Assembly (NCBI GenBank): GCA_945873475.1
Contig: CAMCDF010000003.1
Location: forward strand, 1-36,905
Length of the DNA stretch: 36,905 nucleotides
Origin: Bifidobacterium breve
GTDB taxonomy: Bacteria > Actinomycetota > Thermoleophilia > Miltoncostaeales > Miltoncostaeaceae
Direction of reading: 5' to 3'
Of the stretch, positions 1-9,529 are shown in pieces (positions within the stretch are counted from its first letter, which is position 1; each line of letters opens with the position of its first letter). Made by a program: the position numbers and the translations under genes. The notes under the pieces were generated by a model, which ran no database searches, was not told where the DNA came from, and worked only from the letters and a program-made list of their open reading frames with translations.

Positions 1-312
1 GCGGTCGCGGACGTGTGGGTGGTGTCGAACCACCGGCACGAGTGGCTGCTGCCGGTGCTCGGGCGGCTGGGCTTCGACGAGGTCGTGGACCACATCGAGG
101 TGTCCAGCCTCACGGGGCGCGTCAAGCCCGACCCCGCGGCCTGGGAGGCGCTGATGGCCGACGGCACGCCCGCCGCCGATGTGGTGGTGGTCGACGACCA
201 GGAGCCCAACCTCGAGGCCGCGCGGTCGCTGGGCATCACCGCGATCCGGGCCGGGGGCGACAACTCGTGGGCCGATGCCGTGGACGCCTGGCTGGCGTCG
301 CGCGCCTGCTGA
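1..312 (+). CDS. HAD-family hydrolase, C-terminal part (5' truncated by window edge)
   Basis: Open frame from base 1; SSLTGRVKPDPAAWEAL and VVVVDDQEPNLEAARSLGITAI match HAD motifs III/IV. Confidence 0.8.
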   Translation, partial: AVADVWVVSNHRHEWLLPVLGRLGFDEVVDHIEVSSLTGRVKPDPAAWEALMADGTPAADVVVVDDQEPNLEAARSLGITAIRAGGDNSWADAVDAWLASRAC

Positions 313-1248
313 CTACTGCTGGGTGCTGCGGGAGTCCGACGACATGTCGTCGGCGCCGGGCGGGTCCGAGATGACCAGGTCGCCCACCGTCGAGAACTCG
401 TAGCCCTTCGCGCGGAGTTCCTTGACGATGCGCGGCACCGCCGCGATGGTGGATGCCCGGTCGCCACCGCCGTCGTGCAGGAGGATGATCGACCCGGGCT
501 GCGCCTGCGAGACGGCGGTCTGCACGATCTGATCGGCGGAGGGGCGGGTCCAGTCGACGGTGTCGACATCCCAGAGCACCGAGAGCAGCTTCGCCTTCTC
601 GGCCTGCTTGAGCACCGCCGGGTCCACCGATCCATAGGGAGCGCGGAACAGGCGGCTGGCGACGCCGCCGACCGAGATGATCTCCCCGGCCGTGGACTCG
701 ATCTCGGCCTGCTGCTCCTTGGCCGGCAGCGTGGTCATGTCCTTGTGGTTCCAGGTGTGCACGCCCACCTCGTGGCCGTCCGCCAGCACCTGGCGGAAGA
801 TGTCGGGGTTCTCCTTGATGTTCGCCCCGATCACGAAGAACGTTGCGGGCACGTTCAGCTTCTTGAGCTCCGCCAGCACCGCGGGGGTGTCCGGGCCGGG
901 GCCGTCGTCGAACGTGAGGGCCACGTACTTGCGCGATCCGCCGGCCTTGTTGATGCTGACGCCGGTCTGCCCGATGTTGACGAGCTCCTGGTCGCGCGGC
1001 CCGAGCTGCGACGCCGCCGCCGCGATGTCGGCCTCGCTCACGGCGGGGATCACCGGCTCGCTGGCCGCCGTGGACGCCACGGGCTCGTCTCCGCCCCGTG
1101 CGATGAGGGCGACGATGCCCACAACCAGCGCGATGGCGATGATGGCCAGCGCGAACGGCGGGAACCGGCGCTGCCTGCGCCTGCGCCGGTTGCGCGGCGG
1201 GCGCCCGCGGGGGGCGGGTCGCCCCGAAGGTGTCCTGTCAGTCGCCAC
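313..1248 (-). CDS. Polysaccharide deacetylase (NodB domain), N-terminal membrane anchor
   Basis: VALTFDDGPGPDTPAVLAELKKLNVPATFFVIG, HEVGVHTWNHKDM, FRAPYG motifs; hydrophobic N-terminal helix. Confidence 0.93.
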   Translation of the reverse strand: MATDRTPSGRPAPRGRPPRNRRRRRQRRFPPFALAIIAIALVVGIVALIARGGDEPVASTAASEPVIPAVSEADIAAAASQLGPRDQELVNIGQTGVSINKAGGSRKYVALTFDDGPGPDTPAVLAELKKLNVPATFFVIGANIKENPDIFRQVLADGHEVGVHTWNHKDMTTLPAKEQQAEIESTAGEIISVGGVASRLFRAPYGSVDPAVLKQAEKAKLLSVLWDVDTVDWTRPSADQIVQTAVSQAQPGSIILLHDGGGDRASTIAAVPRIVKELRAKGYEFSTVGDLVISDPPGADDMSSDSRSTQQ

Positions 1249-1265
1249 TACCCCAATAATGCACT

Positions 1266-1300
1266 GCGGGACCGGCGTCCGCGAGGATCGCCGGTCCCGC
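1266..1300 (-). terminator. Hairpin downstream of the Crp/Fnr gene
   Basis: Perfect 12-bp inverted repeat GCGGGACCGGCG / CGCCGGTCCCGC, 11-nt loop, 25 nt past the Crp/Fnr stop. Confidence 0.6.
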
Positions 1301-1324
1301 TGGGACCACTCGTGGTGTGCGGGC

Positions 1325-2059
1325 CTAGCTGGCCAGCGCGGGCGGTGTTCCGGCCGCCGCGTTCATGGCATCCCAGGGGATGGTGATGGCGCGGCCCTCC
1401 ATGACGACCTCGCCGGCCGACCTGAGCTTGCCGAAGGCGGTGGTCACGGCCTCGCGCGACGCCCCGATGAGCGATGCCCACTGTGCGTGCGTGAGGTCGA
1501 GCCCGATGCGCACCCCCTCGGGCGCGGCGGTGCCGATCTGCTCGGCGATCTGGTGCAGTCGCCTGCGCAGGCGGTCCTCCACGCGCATCTCCGAGACGAT
1601 GCCCACGGTCTGCCTCAGGTTGGCGAGGCGACCGGTGAGCGCCACCGCCAGGTTCACGCCGAAGCGCGGGTACCGGGTGATGAGCGCCTCGATGGCGTGC
1701 ACGGGCAGCGGGGTGACGGCGCTGGCCTCGAGGGCCACCGCCGGAGCCGCGGCCTCCAGGCCCAGCGACGAGTACACGGCGCCGGGCTCGACGATGGTCG
1801 TCGTGACCTCCTGGCCCTGAATGGTGACGTCGCTGAGGGCGATGCGGCCCTGGCGGACGATGTAGACGTGGTCCCCGCGTGTGAGTGACGCGGGCGTGTC
1901 GGCCTCGCGCGGCCAGCGCACGAGGGGCAGGCGCGCATCGAGCAGGTCGAGGTCGCGCCGCGGGATGCCGTCGAACAGGTCCAGTCGGGACAGCGCGGGT
2001 CGCGCGGCGTCCGTGGAACCGTTGGGCGTGAGTGTGGGAAGTGGTGTGAGAGTGGCCAT
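1325..2059 (-). CDS. Crp/Fnr-family transcriptional regulator
   Basis: Cyclic-nucleotide-binding-like fold followed by HTH: LTHAQWASLIGASREAVTTAFGKLRSAGEV; start placed at MATLTPLP. Confidence 0.85.
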   Translation of the reverse strand: MATLTPLPTLTPNGSTDAARPALSRLDLFDGIPRRDLDLLDARLPLVRWPREADTPASLTRGDHVYIVRQGRIALSDVTIQGQEVTTTIVEPGAVYSSLGLEAAAPAVALEASAVTPLPVHAIEALITRYPRFGVNLAVALTGRLANLRQTVGIVSEMRVEDRLRRRLHQIAEQIGTAAPEGVRIGLDLTHAQWASLIGASREAVTTAFGKLRSAGEVVMEGRAITIPWDAMNAAAGTPPALAS

Positions 2060-2301
2060 GGGGTCACCCTCGCAGGGGGTTGTAAGAGACCTTTGAGGTC
2101 CCCGGTAACGCTGGGTGACGGTCACATTGAGGTATGGCGGCGACAGCGTTGCCGCATGGCTCTCAGGTGACCCGTATCCCCGCTTCCCATGCGGGTATAC
2201 GCAATTGTTAAGGAGTTGCGGGCACGCCCGCCTCCCTAGGCATGGTTACACGCCCGAGGGCCCTTCCGGCGCCCCGATGTCGCCGCGTGACACCCCGGGC
2301 C

Positions 2302-3042
2302 CTAGCCCGGCAGGCGCCCGTCCACGCGAAGCACGCGGTCGGCGTACAGGATGGCGATGGCGATCAGGGCGAACGGCTGCACCAGCAGCTGGGTGAGGGT
2401 GCTCCAGATTCCCTCGCCCCATGCGAGGGCCGTGCCGTCGAGCGGGGTGAGGATGGCCGCGCCGACGATTCCGATGGCCAGCTGGGCGATTGCCGTGACC
2501 ACCTGGATCAGCACGAAGGCGAGGAAGACGGTCCACCAGCTCCCGCGAACCAGGTCCTGACTGCGCCGCAGGGAGTCGCGGACGCCCTTGCCCTCGATCA
2601 CCACGACCGGTCCCGCGAACAGCCACAGGATGGCCAGGAAGATGCCCGGGATGATCAGGGCGAACAGTCCGACGATCACTCCGAGGGTCACCAGCACCAG
2701 CGCGCCGAAGAGGATCCAGAAGCGGATGCCCACCTGCTCGAGGGCGGCCCCCGCCCCCACGCGGTCGCCGCTGAGCCTGCGCACGGTGGCGATGGCCACC
2801 GCGGCGCCGCTGACGGGGATGAGCAGCACGGCGGGTATGAGCGCGATGGCCAGGATGACGCCGGCCTGCGCCAGGTCGCCCGAGCCCGTGGCGGCGTTCG
2901 TGGCGATGGCAGAGAGGATTCCCACGGGCACCACGGTGACCGCGGTGAGCAGCAGGAACAGCCACGGCTCCCGGCGGTACATCTGCCAGGCGCGCGAGAT
3001 CAGCTCCATGAAGGTGAAGGGGCCGGGTTCGGTGGTGGTCAT
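2302..3042 (-). CDS. Multi-TM membrane protein (YciC/GDPD membrane-domain-like)
   Basis: Several hydrophobic segments; R(S)xxLVRGSWWTVFLAFVLI pattern; start at MTTTEPGPF. Confidence 0.6.
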   Translation of the reverse strand: MTTTEPGPFTFMELISRAWQMYRREPWLFLLLTAVTVVPVGILSAIATNAATGSGDLAQAGVILAIALIPAVLLIPVSGAAVAIATVRRLSGDRVGAGAALEQVGIRFWILFGALVLVTLGVIVGLFALIIPGIFLAILWLFAGPVVVIEGKGVRDSLRRSQDLVRGSWWTVFLAFVLIQVVTAIAQLAIGIVGAAILTPLDGTALAWGEGIWSTLTQLLVQPFALIAIAILYADRVLRVDGRLPG

Positions 3043-3043
3043 G

Positions 3044-3475
3044 TCAGTCGATCGCCTCGTAGGGGACGGCATCGCGCACCAGGTCGCCGGCGTCCAGCCC
3101 GACGCTCTGCATGTAGAAGGGCGTGAGCAGGTTGAGCGTGTGGCGGCACGCGGGGCAGATGGGCAGCGGCGGGGGAGGGGGCACGCCCGGCGTCTCGCCG
3201 CTCAGCGAGTAGGGCGACCCGGAGTACCGGGCGCATGCCCCGCAGTCCTCACCGCGGGTGTCAAGGCGCACCAGGTCCCAGCCCGAGGCCGTGATCTGCT
3301 CCACCCAGCCCTCGTGGCGGGTGGCGTACCGGTCGGCCTCATCAGCCAGGTCGCGGCGGACGTCGGGGTCCCAGCCGTCACGGATCGCCGCGGCGAACAC
3401 CGGGGGCGGGTCGGGAATATGGCGGAACCGCTCGGTCCAGGCGTCGATCTCGGCGTCCCAGTCACGCTCGGGCAC
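3044..3475 (-). CDS. Hypothetical protein with C-terminal Cys pairs (GEDCGACARYSG / CPACRHTL)
   Basis: GTG start 4 nt after the upstream gene; two CxxC motifs. Confidence 0.6.
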   Translation of the reverse strand: MPERDWDAEIDAWTERFRHIPDPPPVFAAAIRDGWDPDVRRDLADEADRYATRHEGWVEQITASGWDLVRLDTRGEDCGACARYSGSPYSLSGETPGVPPPPPLPICPACRHTLNLLTPFYMQSVGLDAGDLVRDAVPYEAID

Positions 3476-3479
3476 GCGG

Positions 3480-4319
3480 TCAGTCCTCCACGAAGTCGAC
3501 GGGGACCTCATGGTCGATGAGCCCGGCCTCGACCCCGCGGCGCAGCAGTTCGGCCACGGCGCGGCGTCCGTCCTCGCCGTAGTCGAGGGTGCGCTCGTTC
3601 ACGTACATGCCGACGAAGCGGTCGTTGAGGTCGTCGTCGAGCCCGCGCCCGTACTCGGCCGCGTATGCCAGGGCGTCCGCCCGGTGCTCGAGGCCGAAGC
3701 GGATGCTCTCGCGCAGGATGTGCGACAGCTCGATCATGGCCTCGTCGCCCAGGTCGCGCCGCACCACGTTGGCGCCGAGCGGCAGCGGGAGGCCGTCGGT
3801 GAGCTCGTGCCACCAGGTACCCAGGTCGAGCACGTTCACGAGGCCCTGCGACTCGTAGGTGAGCTGGCCCTCGTGGATGACCAGGCCGGCGTCCGCGTCA
3901 CCGCGCTCCACGACGTCGAGGATCTCGTCGAAGGGCACCACGAGAGGGTCGTCGATGCGTCCGGCCGCCAGCTGCAGCTCGAGGAAGGCGCTGGTGAGGG
4001 TGCCGGGCACGGCCACCTTCATGCCCGGGAGGTCGGAGGGGTCCACCTGCTCGCGCGCCACGACCATCGGGCCGTACTGCTCGCCCATCGACGCCCCGTG
4101 GGGCAGCAGCCGGTACTTGTCGGCCACCGTGGCATAGGCGTGCACCGAGATGGCCGTGACCTCGAGCCTGCCCTCCATGGCCCAGCGGTTGAGGGTCTCG
4201 ATGTCGCGGAGGAGGTGCTCGAACTCGAAGTCCCCGGTGGGGATCCGGTCCTTGGCGAGCGCGTAGAACATGAACGCGTCGTCGGGGTCCGGGCTGTGAC
4301 CCAGGCGGATCAGCGTCAT
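3480..4319 (-). CDS. MqnA/MqnD-family protein (futalosine menaquinone pathway type, or related SBP-like protein)
   Basis: GHSPDPDDAFMFYAL N-terminus and VAVPGTLTSAFL motif. Confidence 0.75.
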   Translation of the reverse strand: MTLIRLGHSPDPDDAFMFYALAKDRIPTGDFEFEHLLRDIETLNRWAMEGRLEVTAISVHAYATVADKYRLLPHGASMGEQYGPMVVAREQVDPSDLPGMKVAVPGTLTSAFLELQLAAGRIDDPLVVPFDEILDVVERGDADAGLVIHEGQLTYESQGLVNVLDLGTWWHELTDGLPLPLGANVVRRDLGDEAMIELSHILRESIRFGLEHRADALAYAAEYGRGLDDDLNDRFVGMYVNERTLDYGEDGRRAVAELLRRGVEAGLIDHEVPVDFVED

Positions 4320-4371
4320 CGGGAGATTCCTCCGGTCGAGTGGCGGGCGGCGCCACCTTATCGCCGCATTG

Positions 4372-4806
4372 CTACCGGGGGCGGGGAGAATCGTCTCTCA
4401 GCACGCACATGCCCTCGCCCTCGGCAACCAGGACGTCTCCCGAGTGCACGCTGACCACCGCGCGGAAACCGCGGTCGCTCTTCTGCACCAGGCGCCCGCG
4501 CAGCGTCAGCTCGACGCCCTCGAGGGGCACCGGCTTGCGCAGCCAGTAGCGCACCTTGGCGGTCATGCCCCAGAGGTCGTGCGGCGCGCCGGCGTACACC
4601 AGCATCTCGTCGACGAGCAGCCCGATGATGCCGCCGTGCAGCCGGTCGGCCCAGCCCTGGAAGCGCTCGTCGGGCGTCCAGGTGGCCACGGCGTCGGTGC
4701 CGTCCCGAAAAACGTGCAGGCCGAGGCCCGACTCGTTCTCCGACCCGCACACGAAGCAGTGCGTGATCTCCGGCGGATTGAGGAGGTCTCCGGTTCCGTT
4801 GCTCAT
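4372..4806 (-). CDS. PaaI-like hotdog-fold thioesterase
   Basis: [16 protein letters not shown] ... [19 protein letters not shown] motif. Confidence 0.85.
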   Translation of the reverse strand: MSNGTGDLLNPPEITHCFVCGSENESGLGLHVFRDGTDAVATWTPDERFQGWADRLHGGIIGLLVDEMLVYAGAPHDLWGMTAKVRYWLRKPVPLEGVELTLRGRLVQKSDRGFRAVVSVHSGDVLVAEGEGMCVLRDDSPRPR

Positions 4807-4820
4807 GCGAGCATGGTGGC

Positions 4821-5288
4821 ATGGCCGGATGGGTGGCGCAGGTGGCACGCGTGCCGACGGAGCACGGTGACTGGTGGATGGCCTGGGGCGACGGCGGGCT
4901 CGTGGCCTGCGCGCGCACGCGCAGCGACGCCGGGCGCCGCGCCCGCGCCGCCGGGGCGACCCGCGTGATTTCCGGCACGATCCGCGACGTTCCCGCATCA
5001 CCCGATTGGTCGCTGCTGCCCGGGGGATTCCGGGGCCGGGCCCTGCGTGCCTGTCACCTCATCCACAGGGGGGAGGTCATCACCTACGCCGACCTGGCGG
5101 TGAGGGCGGGCAGCCCGGGTGCCGCGCGCGCGGCCGGGTCGGCCATGGCGGCCAATCCGCTGCCCGTGGTCATCCCGTGCCACCGGGTGGTGCGGTCGGA
5201 TGGCGGGCTCGGCGAGTACTCGGCCGGCGGCACCTCGGCGAAGCGCGGAATGCTGGTGCGGGAGGGCGCGCTGCCGCCGGATGCCTGA
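4821..5288 (+). CDS. ogt: Methylated-DNA--[protein]-cysteine S-methyltransferase
   Basis: [21 protein letters not shown] active-site motif and [28 protein letters not shown]. Confidence 0.92.
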   Translation: MAGWVAQVARVPTEHGDWWMAWGDGGLVACARTRSDAGRRARAAGATRVISGTIRDVPASPDWSLLPGGFRGRALRACHLIHRGEVITYADLAVRAGSPGAARAAGSAMAANPLPVVIPCHRVVRSDGGLGEYSAGGTSAKRGMLVREGALPPDA

Positions 5289-5309
5289 TCACTGCTACTG
5301 TGCCGCGCC

Positions 5310-5543
5310 GTGATCGCGGTACTCGTCGTCATACACGTGCTCCTCTGCGTCCTGCTCGTCGCGCTGGTGCTTATGCACAGCGGCAAGGACGCCGGACTGT
5401 CCGGCGCCTTCGGCGTGGGTGGCGGCGCCAGCGCCTACGGCGGGTCGTCTGCGATCGTCGAGAAGAACCTCACGCGCATCACGGTGATCGTGGCGGTGCT
5501 GTTCTTCCTGATGACCTACGTGCTCGGCCGCGTGCTGGCCTAG
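5310..5543 (+). CDS. secG: Preprotein translocase subunit SecG
   Basis: Two TM helices with LVALVLMHSGKDAGLSGAFG and LTRITVIVAVLFFLMTYVLG. Confidence 0.88.
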   Translation: MIAVLVVIHVLLCVLLVALVLMHSGKDAGLSGAFGVGGGASAYGGSSAIVEKNLTRITVIVAVLFFLMTYVLGRVLA

Positions 5544-5618
5544 CGCCGCACGACTCGGGACAGTCATCCCACGGGTCGGGAACGGCCCGCCCCCCCACCG
5601 GACGGTAGAGTTACCGGC

Positions 5619-5777
5619 GTGGATACCTCAACGTCAGTCCTGCGGTCGCTGCCGGTCAAGTTCATCGGCGCCTTCATCGCGCTCATCATCGCCGGTATCG
5701 GGCTGTACCTCGTCGGCGTCATCTCGATGTACGCCATCGCCTGGGTCGTCTGGCTCATCCAGACCATCTTCGGCTAG
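5619..5777 (+). CDS. Small (52 aa) hydrophobic membrane protein
   Basis: GTG-start frame absent from the track (<60 aa): MDTSTSVLRSLPVKFIGAFIALIIAGIGLYLVGVISMYAIAWVVWLIQTIFG; sits between secG and a hairpin. Confidence 0.6.
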   Translation: MDTSTSVLRSLPVKFIGAFIALIIAGIGLYLVGVISMYAIAWVVWLIQTIFG

Positions 5778-5800
5778 GCGCCCGCCGCATATCGCAACGA

Positions 5801-5830
5801 ACAAGGGCCGCCCCTCGGGGCGGCCCTTGT
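5801..5830. terminator. Strong hairpin between the small membrane ORF and convergent tRNA-Leu
   Basis: Perfect 14-nt inverted repeat ACAAGGGCCGCCCC-TC-GGGGCGGCCCTTGT followed by CGTTT on +. Confidence 0.8.
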
Positions 5831-5839
5831 CGTTTCGAG

Positions 5840-5924
<85 letters not shown>

Positions 5925-6002
5925 ATTCGGGTGCCGCCCGCCGAGCGGACAGCGCGGGGCAATGTAGCAGCATGGCGGCAGCAGGAGGCCCTGTTAGGAT
6001 GG

Positions 6003-6016
6003 CGAACACCAGTTCG
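6003..6016 (+). promoter_or_regulatory. SOS box / LexA operator
   Basis: CGAAC-ACCA-GTTCG, perfect inverted repeat 27 nt upstream of the lexA ATG. Confidence 0.9.
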
Positions 6017-6042
6017 ACGTTTCCTACCCAGGGGCACCACTG

Positions 6043-6645
6043 ATGGCGACGGCACCGACCGGCAGGCAGGCCGAGATACTGGCCTTCATCGAGGACCACG
6101 TGCAGCGGCATGGCTATCCGCCGACGGTTCGCGAGATCGGGCAGGGCGTGGGGCTGGCATCGCCGTCCACCGTGCACCGCCACCTCGAGAAGCTCGAGGA
6201 GTCGGGCCACCTGCGCCGCGACCCGTCGAAGCCCCGCGCGATGCTGGTGGGGTCGCAGGGCACCCGACGGCCGCAGACCGCGCCGCCGGCCATGACGCTG
6301 CCCCTGGTGGGTGCGGTGGCCGCAGGCGCGCCGATACTGGCCGACGAGCACGTGGAGGATCACGTGGCCGCGCCGTTCGCCGCCGACTACCTGCTGCGCG
6401 TGAAGGGCGACTCGATGATCAACGCGGGCATCCTCGACGGCGACCTCGTGGCCGTGAAGCAGCAGCAGGACGCCCGTGACGGGCAGATCGTGGTGGCGCT
6501 GCTGGAGGACGAGGCCACGGTGAAGCGGGTGTTCCGCGAGCCGGGCGGCGTGAGGCTGGAGGCCGAGAACCCGGCGTATGACCCCATCCGCGGCACGGAC
6601 ATCCGCGTCATCGGCAGGGTCGTCGGGGTGATGCGCGACCTCTAG
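6043..6645 (+). CDS. lexA: LexA repressor
   Basis: N-terminal wHTH (YPPTVREIGQGVGLASPSTVHRHLEKLEESGHLRRD), KGDSMINAGILDGD catalytic Ser, VALLEDEATVKR catalytic Lys. Confidence 0.97.
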   Translation: MATAPTGRQAEILAFIEDHVQRHGYPPTVREIGQGVGLASPSTVHRHLEKLEESGHLRRDPSKPRAMLVGSQGTRRPQTAPPAMTLPLVGAVAAGAPILADEHVEDHVAAPFAADYLLRVKGDSMINAGILDGDLVAVKQQQDARDGQIVVALLEDEATVKRVFREPGGVRLEAENPAYDPIRGTDIRVIGRVVGVMRDL

Positions 6646-6660
6646 CGCGGTACCCTTCGG

Positions 6661-6995
6661 GGGCGAGCCAGGCAGTCGCGGGGCTTCGGCCTCGAGGAAA
6701 GTCCGGACACCGCAGAGCAGGGTGCTGGTTAACGGCCAGCCGGGGAAACCCGAGGGAAAGTGCCACAGAAACGAAACCGCCTCGTCGAGCGATCGCGGGG
6801 TAAGGGTGAAAAGGTGCGGTAAGAGCGCACCAGCGGTCCGGTGACGGGCCGGCTGGGTAAACCCCACTCGGTGCAAGGCCAAATCGGGGCGTCACGGGTT
6901 GCTCGCCCAGTCCCAGGTAGGCCGCATGAGGCGCCCGGCAACGGGCGTCCCAGATGGATGACTGTCCACGACAGAATCCGGCTTACGGCTCGCTG
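6661..6995 (+). ncRNA. rnpB: RNase P RNA (bacterial A-type)
   Basis: GAGGAAAGTCCGGAC, GTAAGAGCGCACC, AGATGGATGACTGTCC, ACAGAATCCGGCTTAC conserved blocks; P1 GCGAGCC(6663)/GGCTCGC(6987). Confidence 0.95.
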
Positions 6996-6997
6996 AC

Positions 6998-7024
6998 CCG
7001 GGGGTCCCGCAAGGGGCCCCCGGC
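6998..7024 (+). terminator. Hairpin following rnpB
   Basis: CCGGGGGTCCC-GCAA-GGGGCCCCCGG. Confidence 0.65.
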
Positions 7025-7036
7025 ATGCTTTCGGGG

Positions 7037-7768
7037 CTAGGGCCCGGGTGCAGGCGACGGGGGATCCGACAGCGGGTCGAGGCCCTCGGCCATTCCCCGT
7101 ATGAGCCCGGCGGTGATGTGCTCGACCGCCGCGCGCAGGACGTCGACCGAGCCCGGCTCGATGTCGTGGCCGGCATCACGTGCCGCGGCGGCCTCCCCCA
7201 TGACGGCGGCCGACAGCCGCCGGTCGCGCAGGATGACCTCGACCTGCTGGCCCCGGGCCACGCCCCGCAGGCCGGTGACCTCGGCCCGCTCATCCAGCTG
7301 CCCGAGCCGGCCGGTCTCGAGCGCGCGGGCCAGCGGGCGTACGTATCGCTGGGCCTCGCTGCGCGCGGCAGTCGCGCTGGGCGGCGCAACGGGAAGATCG
7401 GGTGCGTCGGGGGAGTGGTCGCTCAGGCGCGCCGCGATGGCGTCGGTGCAGTCCAGCAGGTGCCGGGCGAGCAGTGGGCAGGGCAGGAACTCGAGGTCCG
7501 ATGAAACGGCGCGTACAGACCGGGGAGGAGGCGCGTCGGCGCTGCGCAGCCAGTCGGCGAGCTCCTCGACCTCGAAGCGGCGATGGCCCCCTGCGGTGCG
7601 ATGGCACGGCACGCGCCCGGAGTCGGCCCACAGGCGCACCGTCGGGACGCTGACGCCGAGCATCGCTGCCGCCTCGCTGGTGGTGAGGGTGCGGCGTCCC
7701 GGTGCCAGCTGGCGCTCGCGCACGCCCAGCCACCGCCGCGCGGACCGTGCGGGTTGGTCAGTCGACAT
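7037..7768 (-). CDS. Helix-turn-helix (MerR/excisionase-type) DNA-binding protein
   Basis: LTTSEAAAMLGVSVPTVRLWADSGRVPCHRTAGGHRRFEVEELADWL. Confidence 0.85.
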   Translation of the reverse strand: MSTDQPARSARRWLGVRERQLAPGRRTLTTSEAAAMLGVSVPTVRLWADSGRVPCHRTAGGHRRFEVEELADWLRSADAPPPRSVRAVSSDLEFLPCPLLARHLLDCTDAIAARLSDHSPDAPDLPVAPPSATAARSEAQRYVRPLARALETGRLGQLDERAEVTGLRGVARGQQVEVILRDRRLSAAVMGEAAAARDAGHDIEPGSVDVLRAAVEHITAGLIRGMAEGLDPLSDPPSPAPGP

Positions 7769-7961
7769 CGCGGAACGTGCGACCCCGCGCGTCCACGAGC
7801 ATCGCGACCACGATGACCACCACCATCAGGATGACGCCGATCGTGAGTGCGGCGCCGAGGCGCGCACCGGTGGCCGAGGCCACGGCGGTGGCCGCGACCC
7901 CGACGACGATGGCGACGACCCAGGCGACGAGGTCGACGCGGCTGAATCCGAGCGGCCACAT
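7758..7961 (-). CDS. Small (67 aa) two-TM membrane protein
   Basis: MWPLGFSRVDLVAWVVAIVVGVAATAV...ALTIGVILMVVVIVVAMLV; overlaps the HTH gene start by 11 nt. Confidence 0.6.
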   Translation of the reverse strand: MWPLGFSRVDLVAWVVAIVVGVAATAVASATGARLGAALTIGVILMVVVIVVAMLVDARGRTFRDVD

Positions 7962-7981
7962 AGCCTGAGGATAGCCCGGGA

Positions 7982-8857
7982 TCAGGCTGCGATGGCCCTG
8001 GGCCCCGCCGGTCGCGTGGCGGTGGGTACCACCGACCCCGCAAGCGCACCGATGGCGTCGAGCATCTCGGCGATTGCGGCGCAGGGGTCCGACCGCAGCA
8101 GCGCGCCCGTGGCCGGCGAGGCCAGGCGCGTGGCCGTGGCCCGCGCCAGCGCCAGGGGCCCCGACTCGGTCGACTCGTGACGTGAGAGGGCGAACAGCGC
8201 CGACGTGACCTGGTCGAGCGCGTGGGCCACCGACATCGGCAGTCGCTCGTCGAGCAGCAGCCCGTCGAGCACGTCGTCGGCGTGGTCCCCGAGGGCACCC
8301 GCCGGTGCCGCCGCCACGCGCGCTGCGGCACCCCACGTGGCCCCGGCCGCTGCGGGGTTGTCGCCTGTCACCCGTGCGCATGCCAGCAGCAGGGCGCTCA
8401 TCCACGCGCCACGCGGCAGGAAGGTGCCCAGCCGCATCACGTGCCATGTGGCGTCCCGCGGCATGGATCCCTCGAGCAGGCCGCGCACCGCGGCGACCTC
8501 GCGCCTCACGGCCAGGGCGGCGCCCCGCGGGTCGAGCGCATTGCCCCCGCTGGACTGCGAGCGCGCCTCGCCCGCCGCGTGCCCGAGCGCCTCGATGACG
8601 TCTGCCGGAAGAACCTCGGCGGCCGCGGCCGCGGCCAGGGCCGCATGCTCCAGGTGCCGTGCCGCCAGCGCGCCGCCCGTGCCGACGGGGGGCACGAGGC
8701 CGTCGGGACCGGCCGCTGCCAGCGCCGAGAAGGCCGCAGCCGGACCGGCCCCGTCGCGCGCGGCCAGGGCCCGTGCGCCGAGCACGCGTGCCGAGGCGTC
8801 GGCGCGCTCGAGCGCTGCCGCCATCTCGTGCACGCGCATGCGGGTATCCGCGGTCAT
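7982..8857 (-). CDS. Alpha-E domain-like protein (stand-alone)
   Basis: MPRDATWHVMRLGTFLPRGAWMSALLL, NALDPRGAALAVRREVAAVRG and GLLLDERLPMSVAHALDQVTSAL resemble alpha-E domain blocks. Confidence 0.6.
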   Translation of the reverse strand: MTADTRMRVHEMAAALERADASARVLGARALAARDGAGPAAAFSALAAAGPDGLVPPVGTGGALAARHLEHAALAAAAAAEVLPADVIEALGHAAGEARSQSSGGNALDPRGAALAVRREVAAVRGLLEGSMPRDATWHVMRLGTFLPRGAWMSALLLACARVTGDNPAAAGATWGAAARVAAAPAGALGDHADDVLDGLLLDERLPMSVAHALDQVTSALFALSRHESTESGPLALARATATRLASPATGALLRSDPCAAIAEMLDAIGALAGSVVPTATRPAGPRAIAA

Positions 8858-9023
8858 GGGGCCACGGTATGCCTGCCGTCGACGGCGGTCCTCATACATG
8901 CGTCCAATACGGCGACGGCCGGCTTGTGCGCCGGTACGAGCCCGTTCTCGGGCGGCCCGGGCGGCCACGTGGCGTAGTTTCGCGCCCGTCATCCGCATCA
9001 CCACCCGACGCCAGGAGCACGAC

Positions 9024-9485
9024 GTGGCCCGACTCGAGCCCGGACAGCCGGCCCCCGACTTCACCCTTCCCTCGGACGGCGGTGACGACGTCACGCTGTC
9101 GGCCCTTCGCGGGGGCCCCGTGGTGCTGGTGTTCTATCCGAAGGCCATGACCTCCGGGTGCACGCAGCAGGCGTGCGAGTACCGCGACTCGCTGGCGCTC
9201 TTCGGCAAGGTCGATGCCACCGTGCTGGCCATCAGCCCCGACCCGGTGGCCCGCCTCGGGAAGTTCCGCGACAAGGAGGGGCTCACGTTCCCCCTGCTCT
9301 CGGATGAGTCGCACGAGGTGCTCGAGGCCTACGGCGTGTGGGTGGAGAAGTCGATGTACGGCAAGAAGTACATGGGCGTGGAGCGCAGCACCTTCGTGGT
9401 GGGCGCTGATGGCGTGCTGCTGCACGCCGATTACAAGGTAAAGCCGGCAGGGGATGCCGAGCGGGTTCTCGCCCTCCTGGGCTGA
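9024..9485 (+). CDS. bcp: Peroxiredoxin, Bcp/PrxQ type
   Basis: GQPAPDFTLPSDGG...VVLVFYPKAMTSGCTQQACEYRDSLALF; GTG start. Confidence 0.92.
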   Translation: MARLEPGQPAPDFTLPSDGGDDVTLSALRGGPVVLVFYPKAMTSGCTQQACEYRDSLALFGKVDATVLAISPDPVARLGKFRDKEGLTFPLLSDESHEVLEAYGVWVEKSMYGKKYMGVERSTFVVGADGVLLHADYKVKPAGDAERVLALLG

Positions 9486-9529
9486 GCCCCGGTACGCTGC
9501 CCGGCGAAGTCATTCCCCGGAGGATCTCC

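Noticed and set aside
3044-3475. Phage minor head (MuF-like) protein
   Set aside because: CxxC spacing vaguely resembles it, but there are no other phage genes and the neighbours are metabolic
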